DNA from: Opisthorchis felineus
Lineage: Eukaryota > Platyhelminthes > Trematoda > Opisthorchiida > Opisthorchiidae
DNA: 64,000 nucleotides
Assembly: GCA_004794785.1 (NCBI GenBank)
Contig: SJOL01007113.1
Coordinates: 44,298 to 108,297 of the forward strand
Direction of reading: 5' to 3'
Shown here: one piece after another, positions 1 through 9,629 of the stretch
How the letters are laid out: each line of letters starts with the position of its first letter
Numbering within the stretch: the first letter of the stretch is position 1
The notes under the pieces: generated by a model
What the model was told of the DNA's origin: nothing
The model's input: only the letters and a program-made list of their open reading frames with translations
The model's database searches: none
Made by a program: the position numbers and the translations under genes

Positions 1-250
1 TCTTCCGTTGGCTCAACAGCTATCTCACGAACAGAACATTCCTGGTGAGTGTAGACCGATACCCTGTACTTAGTATGGTCCCGCAACCATCTACACTCGG
101 TCTCAAACTATTTAATGTTCACGTTAACCAGGCCTCGTCCCCAACACGTTCACCAGGCCTTTCAGGCCATATTAAAATCTGGTACCCGACTCATTGCCTT
201 GATGATATAATGAAGCTGCCATTTGACTCAGATGTGCTTTATGGATAGAA
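1..250 (+). mobile_element. CR1-like LINE reverse transcriptase fragment
   Basis: The window opens inside a decayed non-LTR reverse transcriptase. The first codons read like the segment just before the RT palm of CR1-type LINEs (a WLNSYLTNRTF-like stretch), followed by residues resembling the PQG..LGPLLFNVYVN motif, here degraded to PQPSTLGLKLFNVHVN at about 80-130, and then a HIKIW stretch after the expected catalytic box. The YADD box itself is not preserved. Traces of the same element may continue to about 760, but frames are lost. The start lies outside the window. The clade assignment rests on remembered motif resemblance. Confidence 0.6.
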
Positions 251-1109
251 ATCAATACATGAGCTCAAATTCGGCACCCAAAAATTCATGACCGTCTTAT
301 ACGATACCGATAGCACACTTCAGTGCTGAGCGAGACGTGAACGTTCATCCGCAGTGGGCTCATTCCGGCAAGCGACATTAACCTAATGCCTAAAACAGAT
401 TCCCAAAGCAATCCCAAATGAACAACTTTCAGTCGATTTACTCCAGCATTATCAGAACACTGCCAGAAGTCTGCATCTAGACTAATCTCACTCCTTGGGT
501 ACATGAAACTGAAGGCCACTAAAAGCATCAGAGGCCTAAAATATAAATCCTATGAACACAGATTTAAACAGCCTAACCTTTAAGATCTTACATTCTTCAG
601 ACCTCATCCTCACGTACACAGTACCCATACAAAAGACTGTTCAACTTTGCTACACGAGGTCACCCTTGCATAACCCGGCATAACCGCCCACTATGCAGAG
701 AAAAATCCCTGTCAGTGAGAGTTACACCGGACTGAGCGCGCTTCCAGTTGAAGTAGTCCTTGCCAAAAACCACCACAAAATATGGGTCGCATAAAAGCTA
801 CACCCGCCAGTCACTTGTGCACCGTCGACTCCTGTTTGGTGGACAGTCGCGGGAAAAAAGTCCACGCATATCTGTCACTAGGTTCTATCTTTCTTTACTC
901 TTACCAACTTTCCTACCTAAACTTGTCACCCTATCGCGGTGGTCGTGTTTCTGTGCTGCGATAATCCTGTGTGGTACCCTGGCTGTAACAGTTTCTAAAG
1001 GCTCAACCGTTCGAGGAGGGGCAAAAGAAAGCAGTCAAACCAAGAGCAGTGAGACCCCATACTACAATTAATAGACCAATTAGTAGACCATATCTTCACT
1101 TTGCGACAA

Positions 1110-1560
1110 GTGTTGGAACTGCGCCACTCCTTCCGACGACCAACAATAATCGTCCTCGATTTCAGATCTGTTTTTGACTCCAGTGTGTTGGGCAACCCAG
1201 ATCAGTAATTCTGGAGTACACCACACGGGTCTCGGGAAAGCTCACTCTTCCTCGATAGATCAGGTGCTCACGCTTTACAGATTGCGCTGGTTAGGCTATG
1301 TGCTTCATATGCCAAAGAACCGTCCGCCGCATAGAACCCTCTTCGTCCAGCCTTGTGTCGGATGGTGATGATCGAGAGGCGGTCAGTCCTTGACTTGGCA
1401 ACGAAGCGTGAAAGCCCTTACCATTCAACTCATTCGCGTTGGTAACTGCCGTCGCCCCGGACCGTAGAACTAGACAGATTCTGAGAGATATGGCTGTGCC
1501 AGCCAGCCAATGGCTGCCTTGCATCAAAACTATCGCCTTCACTGTGTAAACTTCAGTTCC
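1110..1560 (+). mobile_element. RTE-like LINE, C-terminal fragment
   Basis: A degenerate reading frame matches the C-terminal part of the RTE-type LINE pol found elsewhere in this window. The clearest landmark is RLRWLGYVLHMPKNRPPHRT at about 1278-1337, which corresponds to [16 protein letters not shown] motifs downstream of the RT. After a frame break, GGQSLTWQRSVKAL and a VPASQWLPCI tail near 1500 continue the same protein. Several stops and shifts make it a dead copy. The element is truncated upstream; no endonuclease or catalytic RT motif is present here. Confidence 0.65.
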
Positions 1561-1879
1561 TGCCATACTGGAAAAACGAATCTATTTACCGTCAACGCAC
1601 AGATTGGGCCATCACCTCCAACACATGGTTCTCATTTTCTTGTTCTCCTTATCCTCGGTGAACAATGTAGCAGCTAGAACTACTGCCTTTCAGTGCACGG
1701 TTTGTGGGCTGAAACACTGAACTGATCTTATTGAATTTATGTGAATGACGCCAACCTCCTGCTACTGCAGGTTCTATGATTCCGGGGAATGAATGAAGGC
1801 TGCACCGGCACCACCTACTGTTACTATTGACCAGGCGTTCCTGCCGTCCACCATGAATCTGCTAAAATAGTTGATCCGC

Positions 1880-2235
1880 AAGAAACCGTTGAACTTGTAA
1901 TTAAGTCAGCGAAGCATTCAAATGTCGTAATCTGGTGGGTGATTTGAATGCTCAAGTTGGCCTACTGATGCGTAAGGAAGTACATATTTGTAGGTCGATT
2001 AAGATTTTGCATGGTCTAAGATGCTGCAAGATATGGCTGCTAACTGATGTCAGTAGGGTTCTTACCGTCAGTTGCTACCCACGTTGTCTGAATGATTGCC
2101 TAGAGGTTTATTCACCTCGGAATGTTTGTGGTAGGATAGCACTCGGTCCGTTCCTCATCCATTTATTCTTTTTGTCACAACAAGATTTTCTCGTAAATTA
2201 TGGTTGTACGGCAACGAGCCCTCAGTGTTAGATAC
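1880..2235 (+). mobile_element. RTE-like LINE, endonuclease scrap joined to 3' tail
   Basis: At about 1890-1975 the sequence encodes NVVIW followed, after a one-base shift, by GDLNAQVG. This is the GDMNAQ motif of the apurinic-type endonuclease of RTE elements. About 40 bases later it switches to a stretch (2030-2230) that aligns by eye with 61755-61940, which lies at the 3' end of another RTE copy. The whole RT region is therefore missing between endonuclease and tail, so this is an internally deleted, non-coding copy. Confidence 0.55.
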
Positions 2236-2241
2236 TGAAGT

Positions 2242-2580
2242 TGTGCTGTCGACAATGATGTATGACCTAATACCAGTGCCCACCACTCATACAATGGTGA
2301 ACGACTTCTTCTACGCGCTTATCATCGGCTGTTCCTACTTGGCCCGGACTTGCAACACGAACGCTCACACCATCATTTGGAAGCCAGCAACTGCAAGTCA
2401 GCTGAAGGTCTTTGCTTCAATATTGTCGTCCGTTCTGGGGTTGCTTCTGAACATGCCATGGTACAACCGCCAGCATCAATTCGCTCCTCACCCCCCGTTC
2501 ATTGGATCGCATGGCTGACTCAAGGTCAATCATTTTGTCCTGTCTAACAGGCCTCCCTGGCCTAACAATGGAAATCGTCC
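2242..2580. other. No gene recognised
   Basis: Short open stretches only. None has recognisable motifs or splice context. Confidence 0.5.
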
Positions 2581-2582
2581 AG

Positions 2583-2755
2583 GTGTAACACCCTTGCGGT
2601 GCCGGGCTACCATGCCACCCGAAGGAAGCACGAGGGCCGAGATACTACCAGATTGCCCAAGTCTAGACAGGAGCAGTCGAGATGCATAGGTCGGGTTCGA
2701 ACCACGGACCTTCCGGTCAGTAAGTTCACGCCATAACCACTGAGCCACCTCGCGC
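2583..2755 (-). mobile_element. tRNA-derived SINE, family 1, copy a
   Basis: Read on the minus strand this is a full-length member of the most frequent SINE in the window. It starts with a tRNA-like head carrying an A-box-like GGCTCAGTGGTTA segment and a B-box-like GGTTCGAAC, and ends with the shared body GGGTGGCATGG..GCACCGCAAGGG. Eight other copies lie in this window. Its chance reading frame yields a pseudo-protein that recurs at other copies; it is not a gene. Confidence 0.85.
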
Positions 2756-2759
2756 TAAC

Positions 2760-3862
2760 AGTATCGAATCGAACCAGCTCAGACGCCGTTGGGAGCACCG
2801 GTACAAAATGATTATGGCTGCACAATGTGAAAAAGACTATGCTCACAGCCTTCAGGGCCATTTCTCCGGACCCTCCGACTTAGTCAAATGAGTGTTGGAT
2901 ATCGTCGCGATAAGCGACTATTATTGCCGCCAGAAAGATCATGCGGGTAGCTGATTACTGTAGTGCGTACAGGTTAGCCAAACGTCGAATTCATAAGAGC
3001 TTAAGACATGTTAGAGCCCTGCTGTTTAATGGAGACCCAGGAAATGGAGAAGGCTTTTCTACTAATTTGTCATTGCACTCTGCTTTAACTCATTGGGTCA
3101 ACCGGACCCAAGCAATTTGTAGTAACAACAACCATCTGCGGAAGAGATTGATCAGCATTTAGCTTGTTGATAGGTGGGCGGGGCACTTCTGAGAACAATT
3201 TGCCCGGACTCCTTCAACATAAACCTTTAAGACAGTTAACCGGAACGGCATTCAGAACATCTAAATCCGTGGTCCTTTTACATAACAGGAGCTTTGAATA
3301 AGTAGACTACCTGAAGACAGATTAACGCACCTTGTCCTCACTTATGTTTAAACCAAACCTTCTCATTGTTTCAGGTCGGTGGATTATTATCTGCCCGGTT
3401 GAGCATGGCAGACAAGCTCCCTCAAATTTCTCTATCGGTTGACATGCCGGAAGAACCTATGACTGACGAACGTCCTAAGGTTTCAGCACAACGCCCTCTG
3501 TGAGTTCTTGCAGCAGTATTTCTTCTGCCAAGGAATAGAGACATACGTCACGATAATATTTGTTGTGCTATCTTCAGCCACAAAACTATAACAGAAAAGA
3601 ATGCATGGCAAGATGAAGGAGACCGATGAGGAAGCGAGTATTCATTGGTTGTGTATGTAAGGAATGCTGTGGTAACCATAAGGTCTAGATCAAAATCCGT
3701 TGTGCACAGTCTGGCAGCTCCTGATCACTCGATGATCACCAGCAATCTAGAGTTCGCGTTTTGCATTGCAACTCGAAATAAGTTTCATGGTAATGTTTAT
3801 AGGGTCAGTACGATGACTACATTCTAGAAACTGCCTGAGAAGGAAGTTCAGTCGGGCTGCCG
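2760..3862. other. No gene recognised, flank of Ty3/Gypsy copy 1
   Basis: Only short open stretches. Near 3710-3790 the + strand reads DHSMITSNLEFAF, which faintly resembles the end of a LINE endonuclease domain, but this is too short to call. Confidence 0.4.
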
Positions 3863-4038
3863 TGTTGTGTTCGACGAAGGATCTAGTGCGGTGATAAACA
3901 GAATAAGAACGAAAAAGATTGCGGACCCAGAAGCTAGGCTTTATTCATCCAATACTTTGACACTGCGAGCTGAAACGAGAAAAAGTGATTTAGCAATGAA
4001 CGATGAAACGTTTTTAAAAACAGGGCAAATATGCAGCA
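3863..4038 (-). repeat. 3' LTR of Ty3/Gypsy copy 1
   Basis: About 176 bp, aligning by eye with 7508-7680 and with both LTRs of copy 2. Boundaries follow the TG...CA ends and the adjacent 5-bp duplication. It is noticeably diverged from its partner LTR, so the insertion is not recent. Confidence 0.82.
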
Positions 4039-4060
4039 TTCACCCCCCGCAGAGATGAAT
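4039..4060 (-). promoter_or_regulatory. Polypurine tract of Ty3/Gypsy copy 1
   Basis: Immediately inside the 3' LTR the minus strand is purine-rich (ATCTCTGCGGGGGGTGAA). This is the expected position of the primer for plus-strand DNA synthesis. Copy 2 has an equivalent, longer tract at 45657-45680. Confidence 0.7.
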
Positions 4061-4093
4061 ATTCACAGGAGTTCGTTTTATAATTGTACAGTG

Positions 4094-5051
4094 TCAGGCC
4101 TCTCTGTTGCGCAAGAAATACGGTCGTGTCCGCTGTTGTTGTACAACCAACGGGTGTTCAGAAGAATTCGACATTTCAGTTTCCGAAGCAGTGGAGTCAG
4201 ATAGTTCCCGCTTAATAAATGAATCAGTATTGGGCTGCGACTGCTGTTCTTTGGAAGGTGGAGTGATTTCAAAATCTGCGGAAGACGCCAGGTGAGGTAG
4301 AGAGGCCGTTTCTTCCATACAGTTAGGGTGCCGGACATATGCGTACTCAGGGTTACACTCCAGGAGCTCAGCCTCTTCGACTATGGGGTCGTACTTCGTA
4401 GTGTATTTCGCCGCATCAGAAACCAACCACTGCGCCAATGATGTACCGTTTTCGGATTTCCGATTATGATGAAACATTCGCTCGTGTGGAGTGGCACTGG
4501 TGGTGGTGCACAACAAGAAACGAATCGAATGGAGCGCCTCTTGTAAAACTGTTTCCCAATGTCTGATTTGAAGACCTTTTGATCGTAATGAAAGTGTAAT
4601 AGCTTTCCACAAAGTTCCATTTAATCGTTCCACTTGACCGTTCTCCTTTGGGTTGTACGGAGTGGTCCGACTGGCGGCAACGACTTTTCATGAAGAAATC
4701 GCTTAACCTCATCCGAAATGAATGATGAACCGCGATTCGAATGCACAAAAATAGGCAGGCTAAATGTAGCAAAATGCGGCACGAGACATAATATCACCGT
4801 AGACTGACTTATATCTGGACACGGATAGGCGTATGGAAAACGGGAATACTCGTTTACTATCGTCAGTAGATATTTATTTCGAGTTCTTTGAAGTCAATGC
4901 TTAAACTTTCAAACGTTTGTATGGCTTTGATGAGTGCCCCATAGATGGCTTGAAGAAACGTGGTTTTCACTTCGCACACATGACATTGCTTAATGACAAA
5001 GCAGACGTCCTCTTCGGAGAATGGGAGATTCTTGGCACGAACGAAATGCAT
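4094..5051 (-). pseudogene. Integrase region of Ty3/Gypsy copy 1
   Basis: The N-terminal part (5051-4863) carries a CHVC pair typical of the HHCC zinc-binding domain, followed by LSIDFK, which contains the first catalytic Asp of the DDE core. The open stretch 4633-4094 starts with MERLNGTLWKA, a conserved integrase segment just after the catalytic Glu region, and continues with a charged C-terminal tail. The core between them changes frame at least twice, so no intact integrase can be made. In copy 2 the corresponding C-terminal part is much more diverged than the core. Confidence 0.8.
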
Positions 5052-5145
5052 CAGGCGTGTTGCTCCAGGATGGCACAGAGTTGCGTGTAAGCATTTTAGA
5101 TCTTGATGAGATGAAGTGTTCGCACAGACACTCCGAGAGAGCGTG

Positions 5146-5655
5146 TCAGTGGCTTTGTTTTTGGGTGCTTGGTTTGTAGGTTACGTCAAAACAAAAGGGC
5201 GATAACTCTACAAGCCATCGTCGAATTTTGTCATTTTTTGTTATTCCTTTTTGTCGTGTTGAATACATGAACTCAACGGACCGCTGATCGGTTGCAGTCT
5301 TGAAATGGGTCCCGAGTAGGTAATGCTTCCATTTGCGCACTGCTTCGACAACTGCGCACGCTTCTTTCTCAATAACAAAATGATGTTTTTCACTGGCAGA
5401 CAGTGTACATGAGAAGAATGCGACCGGTCTGCCATCTTGATTGAGTGTAGCGTAAATCGCAAAATCAGACGCATCAGTTTGGAGTATCAGAGGTATTCTC
5501 GGATCGATAGTGACCACAGTTGCATCCACCAACTCTTGTTTGAGACTTTCAAACGCTTTCATAACGGACTCAGGGACTGGAAAGGTTGTATTGTGAGTAA
5601 TTGGATAGATTTTGTCAGAGAAACGGCTTATCCAACGAGAATAGTACGCGAACAA
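5146..5655 (-). pseudogene. RNase H region of Ty3/Gypsy copy 1
   Basis: An open stretch of 169 codons spans the RT-RNase H connection (YYSRWISRFSDK) and the RNase H domain. It contains LQTDASDFAIYATL, whose TDAS Asp is catalytic, then FFSCTLSASEKHH with EKEACAVVEAV, which supplies the conserved Glu, and TDQRSVEFM, with another catalytic Asp. This is the best-preserved coding piece of the element and differs from copy 2 by one residue near the start. It is no longer in frame with a working RT upstream. Confidence 0.88.
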
Positions 5656-5703
5656 GCCAACTACACGTTGTTGATACTTTATGTCCTTCGGAACGGGCAG
5701 CTC

Positions 5704-6290
5704 TTACGAGACCCTGAAACGTTCAGGGTTTGGTCTGATGATACCTTCAGTAATTTCATAGCCATGGAGTCTGAGTTTAGTGGTGGAGATTGTGCTCTTG
5801 TCGTGATTTAACTGAAAGCCGCAATTTTGTGCCACGGCAAGAAAACGCTGGAGATTTCGGTCGTGTTCTTGATTCTTTCCACAAATAGTGACATTATCCA
5901 CATATGCATATGTTCCGCGCACATTATGTCATCTATAACCCTTTGAAAGCACGGTTACTCCGGACTGTATTCGGCGAAATTGATAAAGATTGTTGCAAGA
6001 CTCAAAAGCCGTGTAGATTCTGTCACTTTCTGTAATAGGTATTTGATGATACGCACTTTCAAATCAAGCGTGCTGAGAATACTATATTGGGCTAGATTAC
6101 TACTCATATCCTCAATTCTGGGGAGTGGGTAGGCGTCTAGTCAACAACCATTCGTTTCTTCTGTCGGTCATTTGTCGTGACGAGCACTTGCGCTCTCCAT
6201 GGATACTTTGAGGGTACAGTGATTTGTTGATCGAGTAAAAGCTTTGCTTCAGAAGCAATGAAAATTCCGTCGTCTGCAGAATGTCGTCTT
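5704..6290 (-). pseudogene. Reverse transcriptase remnant of Ty3/Gypsy copy 1
   Basis: The RT is the most decayed domain. Upstream, 6290-5930 shows many stops in all frames, with fragments of the fingers region. The palm survives at 5922-5704, where the catalytic box reads YVDN (codons 5893-5904) instead of YVDD, followed by the thumb-proximal GFQLNHDKS and LHGYEIT segments, which match the FLGH-type region. The Asp-to-Asn change removes one of the two metal-binding acidic residues. Copy 2 carries the identical change. Confidence 0.85.
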
Positions 6291-6294
6291 GACT

Positions 6295-6700
6295 TTATGA
6301 CAATGGGCTTACATCTTGATCAACATGCGCAAACAATATGATGGGTTCTATTTTGGCAGCGATTAGACCGCAAAGCGAGAACGAAGGTTTCTTACCATTG
6401 AAGATGTCCAGAGATTTGTGAAGTTCAAGAAAATAATGCCCAAGTAGAATATCCGCACAGAGATCACGTAATAGTGAAGACTTGAAAAAGGGTCGCACGC
6501 TTTGTTTATGTCGCAATGTTAAAAAGACAGTGTCCAAGAATGAAGCCTTTGTGCTGGATGGATGTCAAAGTGATCTCAGATGACGACGGTAGCACAGGCC
6601 ACTGATTACGACGGACTACACTTTCGGAAATGAAACCTTCTGAACCACCAGTATCAACGAGAGCTCGAAGTGGGACACCATTGGCTTTCACACCGGCGAT
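6295..6700 (-). pseudogene. Aspartic protease region of Ty3/Gypsy copy 1
   Basis: The sequence NGVPLRALVDTGGSEGFI holds the catalytic DTG triad of a retropepsin. A second fragment in another frame, ADILLGHYFLELH, corresponds to the ILG-type flap-distal motif that closes the protease fold. The two halves are separated by a frame change near 6530. The protease follows the zinc finger directly, as usual in gag-pol of this group. Confidence 0.82.
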
Positions 6701-7465
6701 TGCTTCTCTGAGACACTCTGGGGCCCGAGCACTGATGCAAGATAGTGCACTTAAAATGGATGAGGTGTTTCTCAGACCAGTTGCAGATCTGCATGCCTTT
6801 AAAAATGTCCCTTCCACAATTTTCGCAGGTCGCTTCTTTAGTGTGGCATTTGTAACGCGGGTGACGAGCATAGTCACAGAAGAAACATGAAGACCCAATA
6901 CTAGCAACAGCCATCTGTTCGTGAGATGAGAGAACGTGGAGACCTTGGTACGGTAGTACAGGGGAGTTAATTGTTCTGCAATAACGACTGTTACTGTTTT
7001 TGCGTTAGTTCGAGCGATTTTGCATGATCGTAGGCGGTTTTAAAATCCAGCGACTTTTGTTCCAATAGCCTCTGCCAAATAATGTTTGAATATAGTCTAC
7101 CAATAAATGCGTCTTGTAATGCTTCATCGCTATGTTGTTCTGCCCCGACATCGAAGCTTTTGCACAAATTGATCAACACTGTGATCTCCGTCTTGTTTAC
7201 AAGTATTCAACAGATGCCGGGCGAATATTTCATTTTTCGGTTGAACGTAAATTTTTCGCAAAGTTGTAATAGTTTAGTCATAATCCTTACAGTGCTTAAT
7301 GAAGCTGCAAACACTAGGAGCCACGTAATTGAACAAGGTCTTCAGTTTATCTGGTGAATGAGAAGCAACGGAGTCAAGGAAATTCGCGAAAGTACAAAAC
7401 CAATGCCCCCAGATATCTGCCGAGTCTTGAGTTTTGGGATCGGTATCGAACCGTTCAGGACGCAA
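6700..7465 (-). pseudogene. Gag region with Cys/His zinc finger, Ty3/Gypsy copy 1
   Basis: The N-terminal capsid part (7465-7274) starts RPERFDTDPK and includes WGHWFCTFANFL, a pattern seen in the gag of K02A2.6-like elements. A second capsid piece is at 7179-6991. The zinc finger near 6890-6840 has spacing C-x2-C-x9-C-x6-C-x2-C (CFFC, RHPRYKC, TCENC). Frame changes separate all three pieces. Relative to copy 2 there is a 9-bp insertion near 6833. Confidence 0.75.
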
Positions 7466-7487
7466 GAATCGATTCGTTGTTCGATGA

Positions 7488-7507
7488 AACTTTTTGGATG
7501 AATAAAT
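7488..7507 (-). promoter_or_regulatory. Candidate self-complementary primer-binding site, copy 1
   Basis: Directly inside the 5' LTR, where a tRNA primer site is expected, the minus strand reads ATTTATTCATCCAAAAAG. Its ATTCATCCAAAA is exactly complementary to TTTTGGATGAAT inside the 5' LTR (about 7583-7594). No TGG-initiated tRNA 3'-end complement is visible. The position fits self-priming as known for Tf1, but this is an inference. Confidence 0.4.
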
Positions 7508-7680
7508 TGTTGTATTTGACGAGGAATAGAGCGTGGTGCCAGAGTAGGAATGGAAAAGACTGAGGGCCCAGAATCTGGGCTATATTCATCCAAAACTTCG
7601 ACACCGCGAGTAAAAACGAGAAAAAGTGAATTAGCAACGAACGATGAAACGTTTTGAAAAAACAGAGCAAATTGACAACA
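7508..7680 (-). repeat. 5' LTR of Ty3/Gypsy copy 1
   Basis: About 173 bp, matching 3863-4038. It ends at the TGCTG target-site duplication (7681-7685). It contains the TTTTGGATGAAT segment discussed for priming. Confidence 0.82.
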
Positions 7681-7685
7681 TGCTG

Positions 7686-8620
7686 GCCTCTAATCAAAGG
7701 CTTCAAAAAGATCCAGTTGGATCTTTTAACACGACTGGCAACCTCTTCCGTATGTCACTCTTGTCTAAAAGTTCTTGTTTGTACAGGGGACTTCGGTAGT
7801 ATCTTTAATGTTCCTGATTTGTTTGATGGACAGTCTGCCGCGCATTCTGCATTTCATACTATTTCAACCAACATGGTCGCACTTGAACAAGGATTACTAT
7901 TTTGTCATGAAAATGATTAGCAACCAAAAATGGTCATGTAAAATGTACGAAACTACTTAGGGGAACATGGGAAACAGTCGTCAGATTACTCGAATTTCGT
8001 CACGTCTGGCGAGTCATACGATCGATATTTTGACAAAGAACGTATTTGAATGATATTTTTGACGTTCCTTGTTGAGGCGAGACTTCGTATCGATCCCGTG
8101 TCCTCCAATAGTATGATTTACCGGTGAAGCAATAGGAATAATGATTAGTACTTCTTAGACAAATCGTAGTAGCGTGTACCACCTGGCTGTTCGGTCCATA
8201 AAGCCTTACTTAACTTAAGTGACTTCAGGCACCTATTTCATCGGATGCGTGTTTCAGTTGGCGAACAATCCTCACAATGCCGCTATGAAGAACTTACTTA
8301 TGAGATGATCGATAACTTCACCTCAGGTCTCTACTAATTATGCAGAAGGACAGAACGACACAAACTATCCGTACTAGATGTCGAGCACTACCAAAATTTA
8401 TCGAACGTAATCTTCTCCGATACCTTGCAATTCGTAGATGGTTATGCAAAACCTAGAGATTCAAAATAGCCGCGTAGCGCCAAATGCCCATAAACCCCCA
8501 TGGTAACCTTGATCAAATGCAGTAACCCCCCTTCAAAGTGCCTGTATTCACAAATTTGTATAGGTTCTCCTAAACCTCCGGTAGAAGCTTTTTGTTCTTG
8601 AAAACACCGTTTGAAGTCCA
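7686..8620. other. No gene recognised
   Basis: AT-rich sequence with short open stretches and no recognisable protein or RNA motif. Confidence 0.4.
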
Positions 8621-8625
8621 AGGCA

Positions 8626-8765
8626 ACGCACTGGAGTTCGTGGAACGTTTTAACTACCTTGGAAGTTGTATACGTTGTGGCGCCATCGTGATGAGTGAAG
8701 TCATTGTGAGAATCCCGAAGGCTAGAACCGCGTTTGCATTGAACTTCAAGGACCGTGTGTAGCAT
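8626..8765 (+). mobile_element. RTE-like LINE, short fragment after the RT
   Basis: The + strand encodes LEFVERFNYLGSCI and VRIPKARTAFAL, matching the FxYLGS...RI.KAR.AFANL block that follows the RT palm in the RTE copies of this window (compare about 23990-23880 on the minus strand). The flanks have lost similarity. Non-functional. Confidence 0.6.
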
Positions 8766-9620
8766 ACTACAGTTCGGGGTCGTTATTCAAGCGTGAGAGC
8801 AACATACAGGTTTCTTCTTGAATCAGCAGAACTTACACTAAGATAGTTATGCGCTGTGTACTAAAGAACCACCAAAACACTGTCTGCCTAGACACCGCAA
8901 ACTTGCTAGTATGGGTGTAATATTTTGAACTTCGTCTTATTGGCTTTTGAGATTATCCATTTTCGCCTTAAAGTGCTGATATTGGAATGGCTGGCGACGC
9001 TCCCTACTGATCTTTCGTTGCGCTTTTTCACAACCTCACTTTTATATCACATCATAAGCAAGTTCAATCGGCTTTGTCTGACAACTTGTTCGTAAATAAT
9101 GTGGACACCACATGGATTAATGAGGATCGAAGCACCTATTCAGTGCTTACTTCTCTAGGTATAACATCTGATCTTGACGCAACCCTTGTTACATCTAGAT
9201 AAATGAGATCACTGCGGCAGTGATGCATCTCAGTTCCCGGAGTAAACCAGGAGCTCTAACTTGTATCCAACGGAATCTGGGAGACTTATTTCGAGCCGAG
9301 TATTTAGAAGGGTGAGTGGAAGATAAATGTACCTGTTTTTAATGTGTATAGGTTTGGATTTTCTCGCCATCCGTCTGTCCGTACACGCGGTCAAGTTGCT
9401 TGCGAAGTCACAAAATCCACTGGCGTGTGTGAAAAGTACCGAAAGCATGCAGCTAAATTGATCTAGTCGCTAGGTTTTTTGTCCGTCCAACTGAGTTTTG
9501 AATTTGCTCTGGGACTAGGGGACGGCTGCTCTTCAAACGCTGTAGGAATTCAGGAAGTTCTGTAGCGGGTTCATGGCTGAGGACACGTCGCTCTGGTAAA
9601 GGATAATAGGGAAGTATAGA
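8766..9620. other. No gene recognised
   Basis: No coding, RNA or repeat signal that I can support. Confidence 0.4.
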
Positions 9621-9629
9621 CGTAATACA

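Larger units (their letters stand above)
3863..7680 (-). mobile_element. Ty3/Gypsy LTR retrotransposon, copy 1 (defective)
   Basis: This is a complete but inactive LTR element transcribed right to left. It has two LTRs (3863-4038 and 7508-7680) starting TGTTGT-like and ending in CA, flanked by near-identical 5-bp target duplications (TGCCG left, TGCTG right). On the minus strand the order is gag capsid (about 7465-6990), Cys/His zinc finger (about 6890), aspartic protease, reverse transcriptase, RNase H, integrase, then a purine tract beside the 3' LTR. Protease-RT-RNase H-integrase order is diagnostic of Ty3/Gypsy. Frames are broken by stops and shifts in every region, most heavily in the RT (6290-5900). 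The zinc finger and protease resemble trematode CsRn1-like or K02A2.6-like elements (from memory). A second copy is at 45483-49276. Confidence 0.9.

Noticed and set aside
2530..2748. Protein-like frame starting [20 protein letters not shown] on the minus strand (same kind at 32153-32434 +)
   Set aside because: It is the translation of the tRNA-derived [13 protein letters not shown] comes from the tRNA T-arm region. The same frame recurs wherever the SINE occurs, so it is not a gene.
5437..5811. 124-codon + strand frame, also present at 47044-47418
   Set aside because: It lies antisense to the RNase H/RT of the Ty3/Gypsy element and recurs only because the element does.
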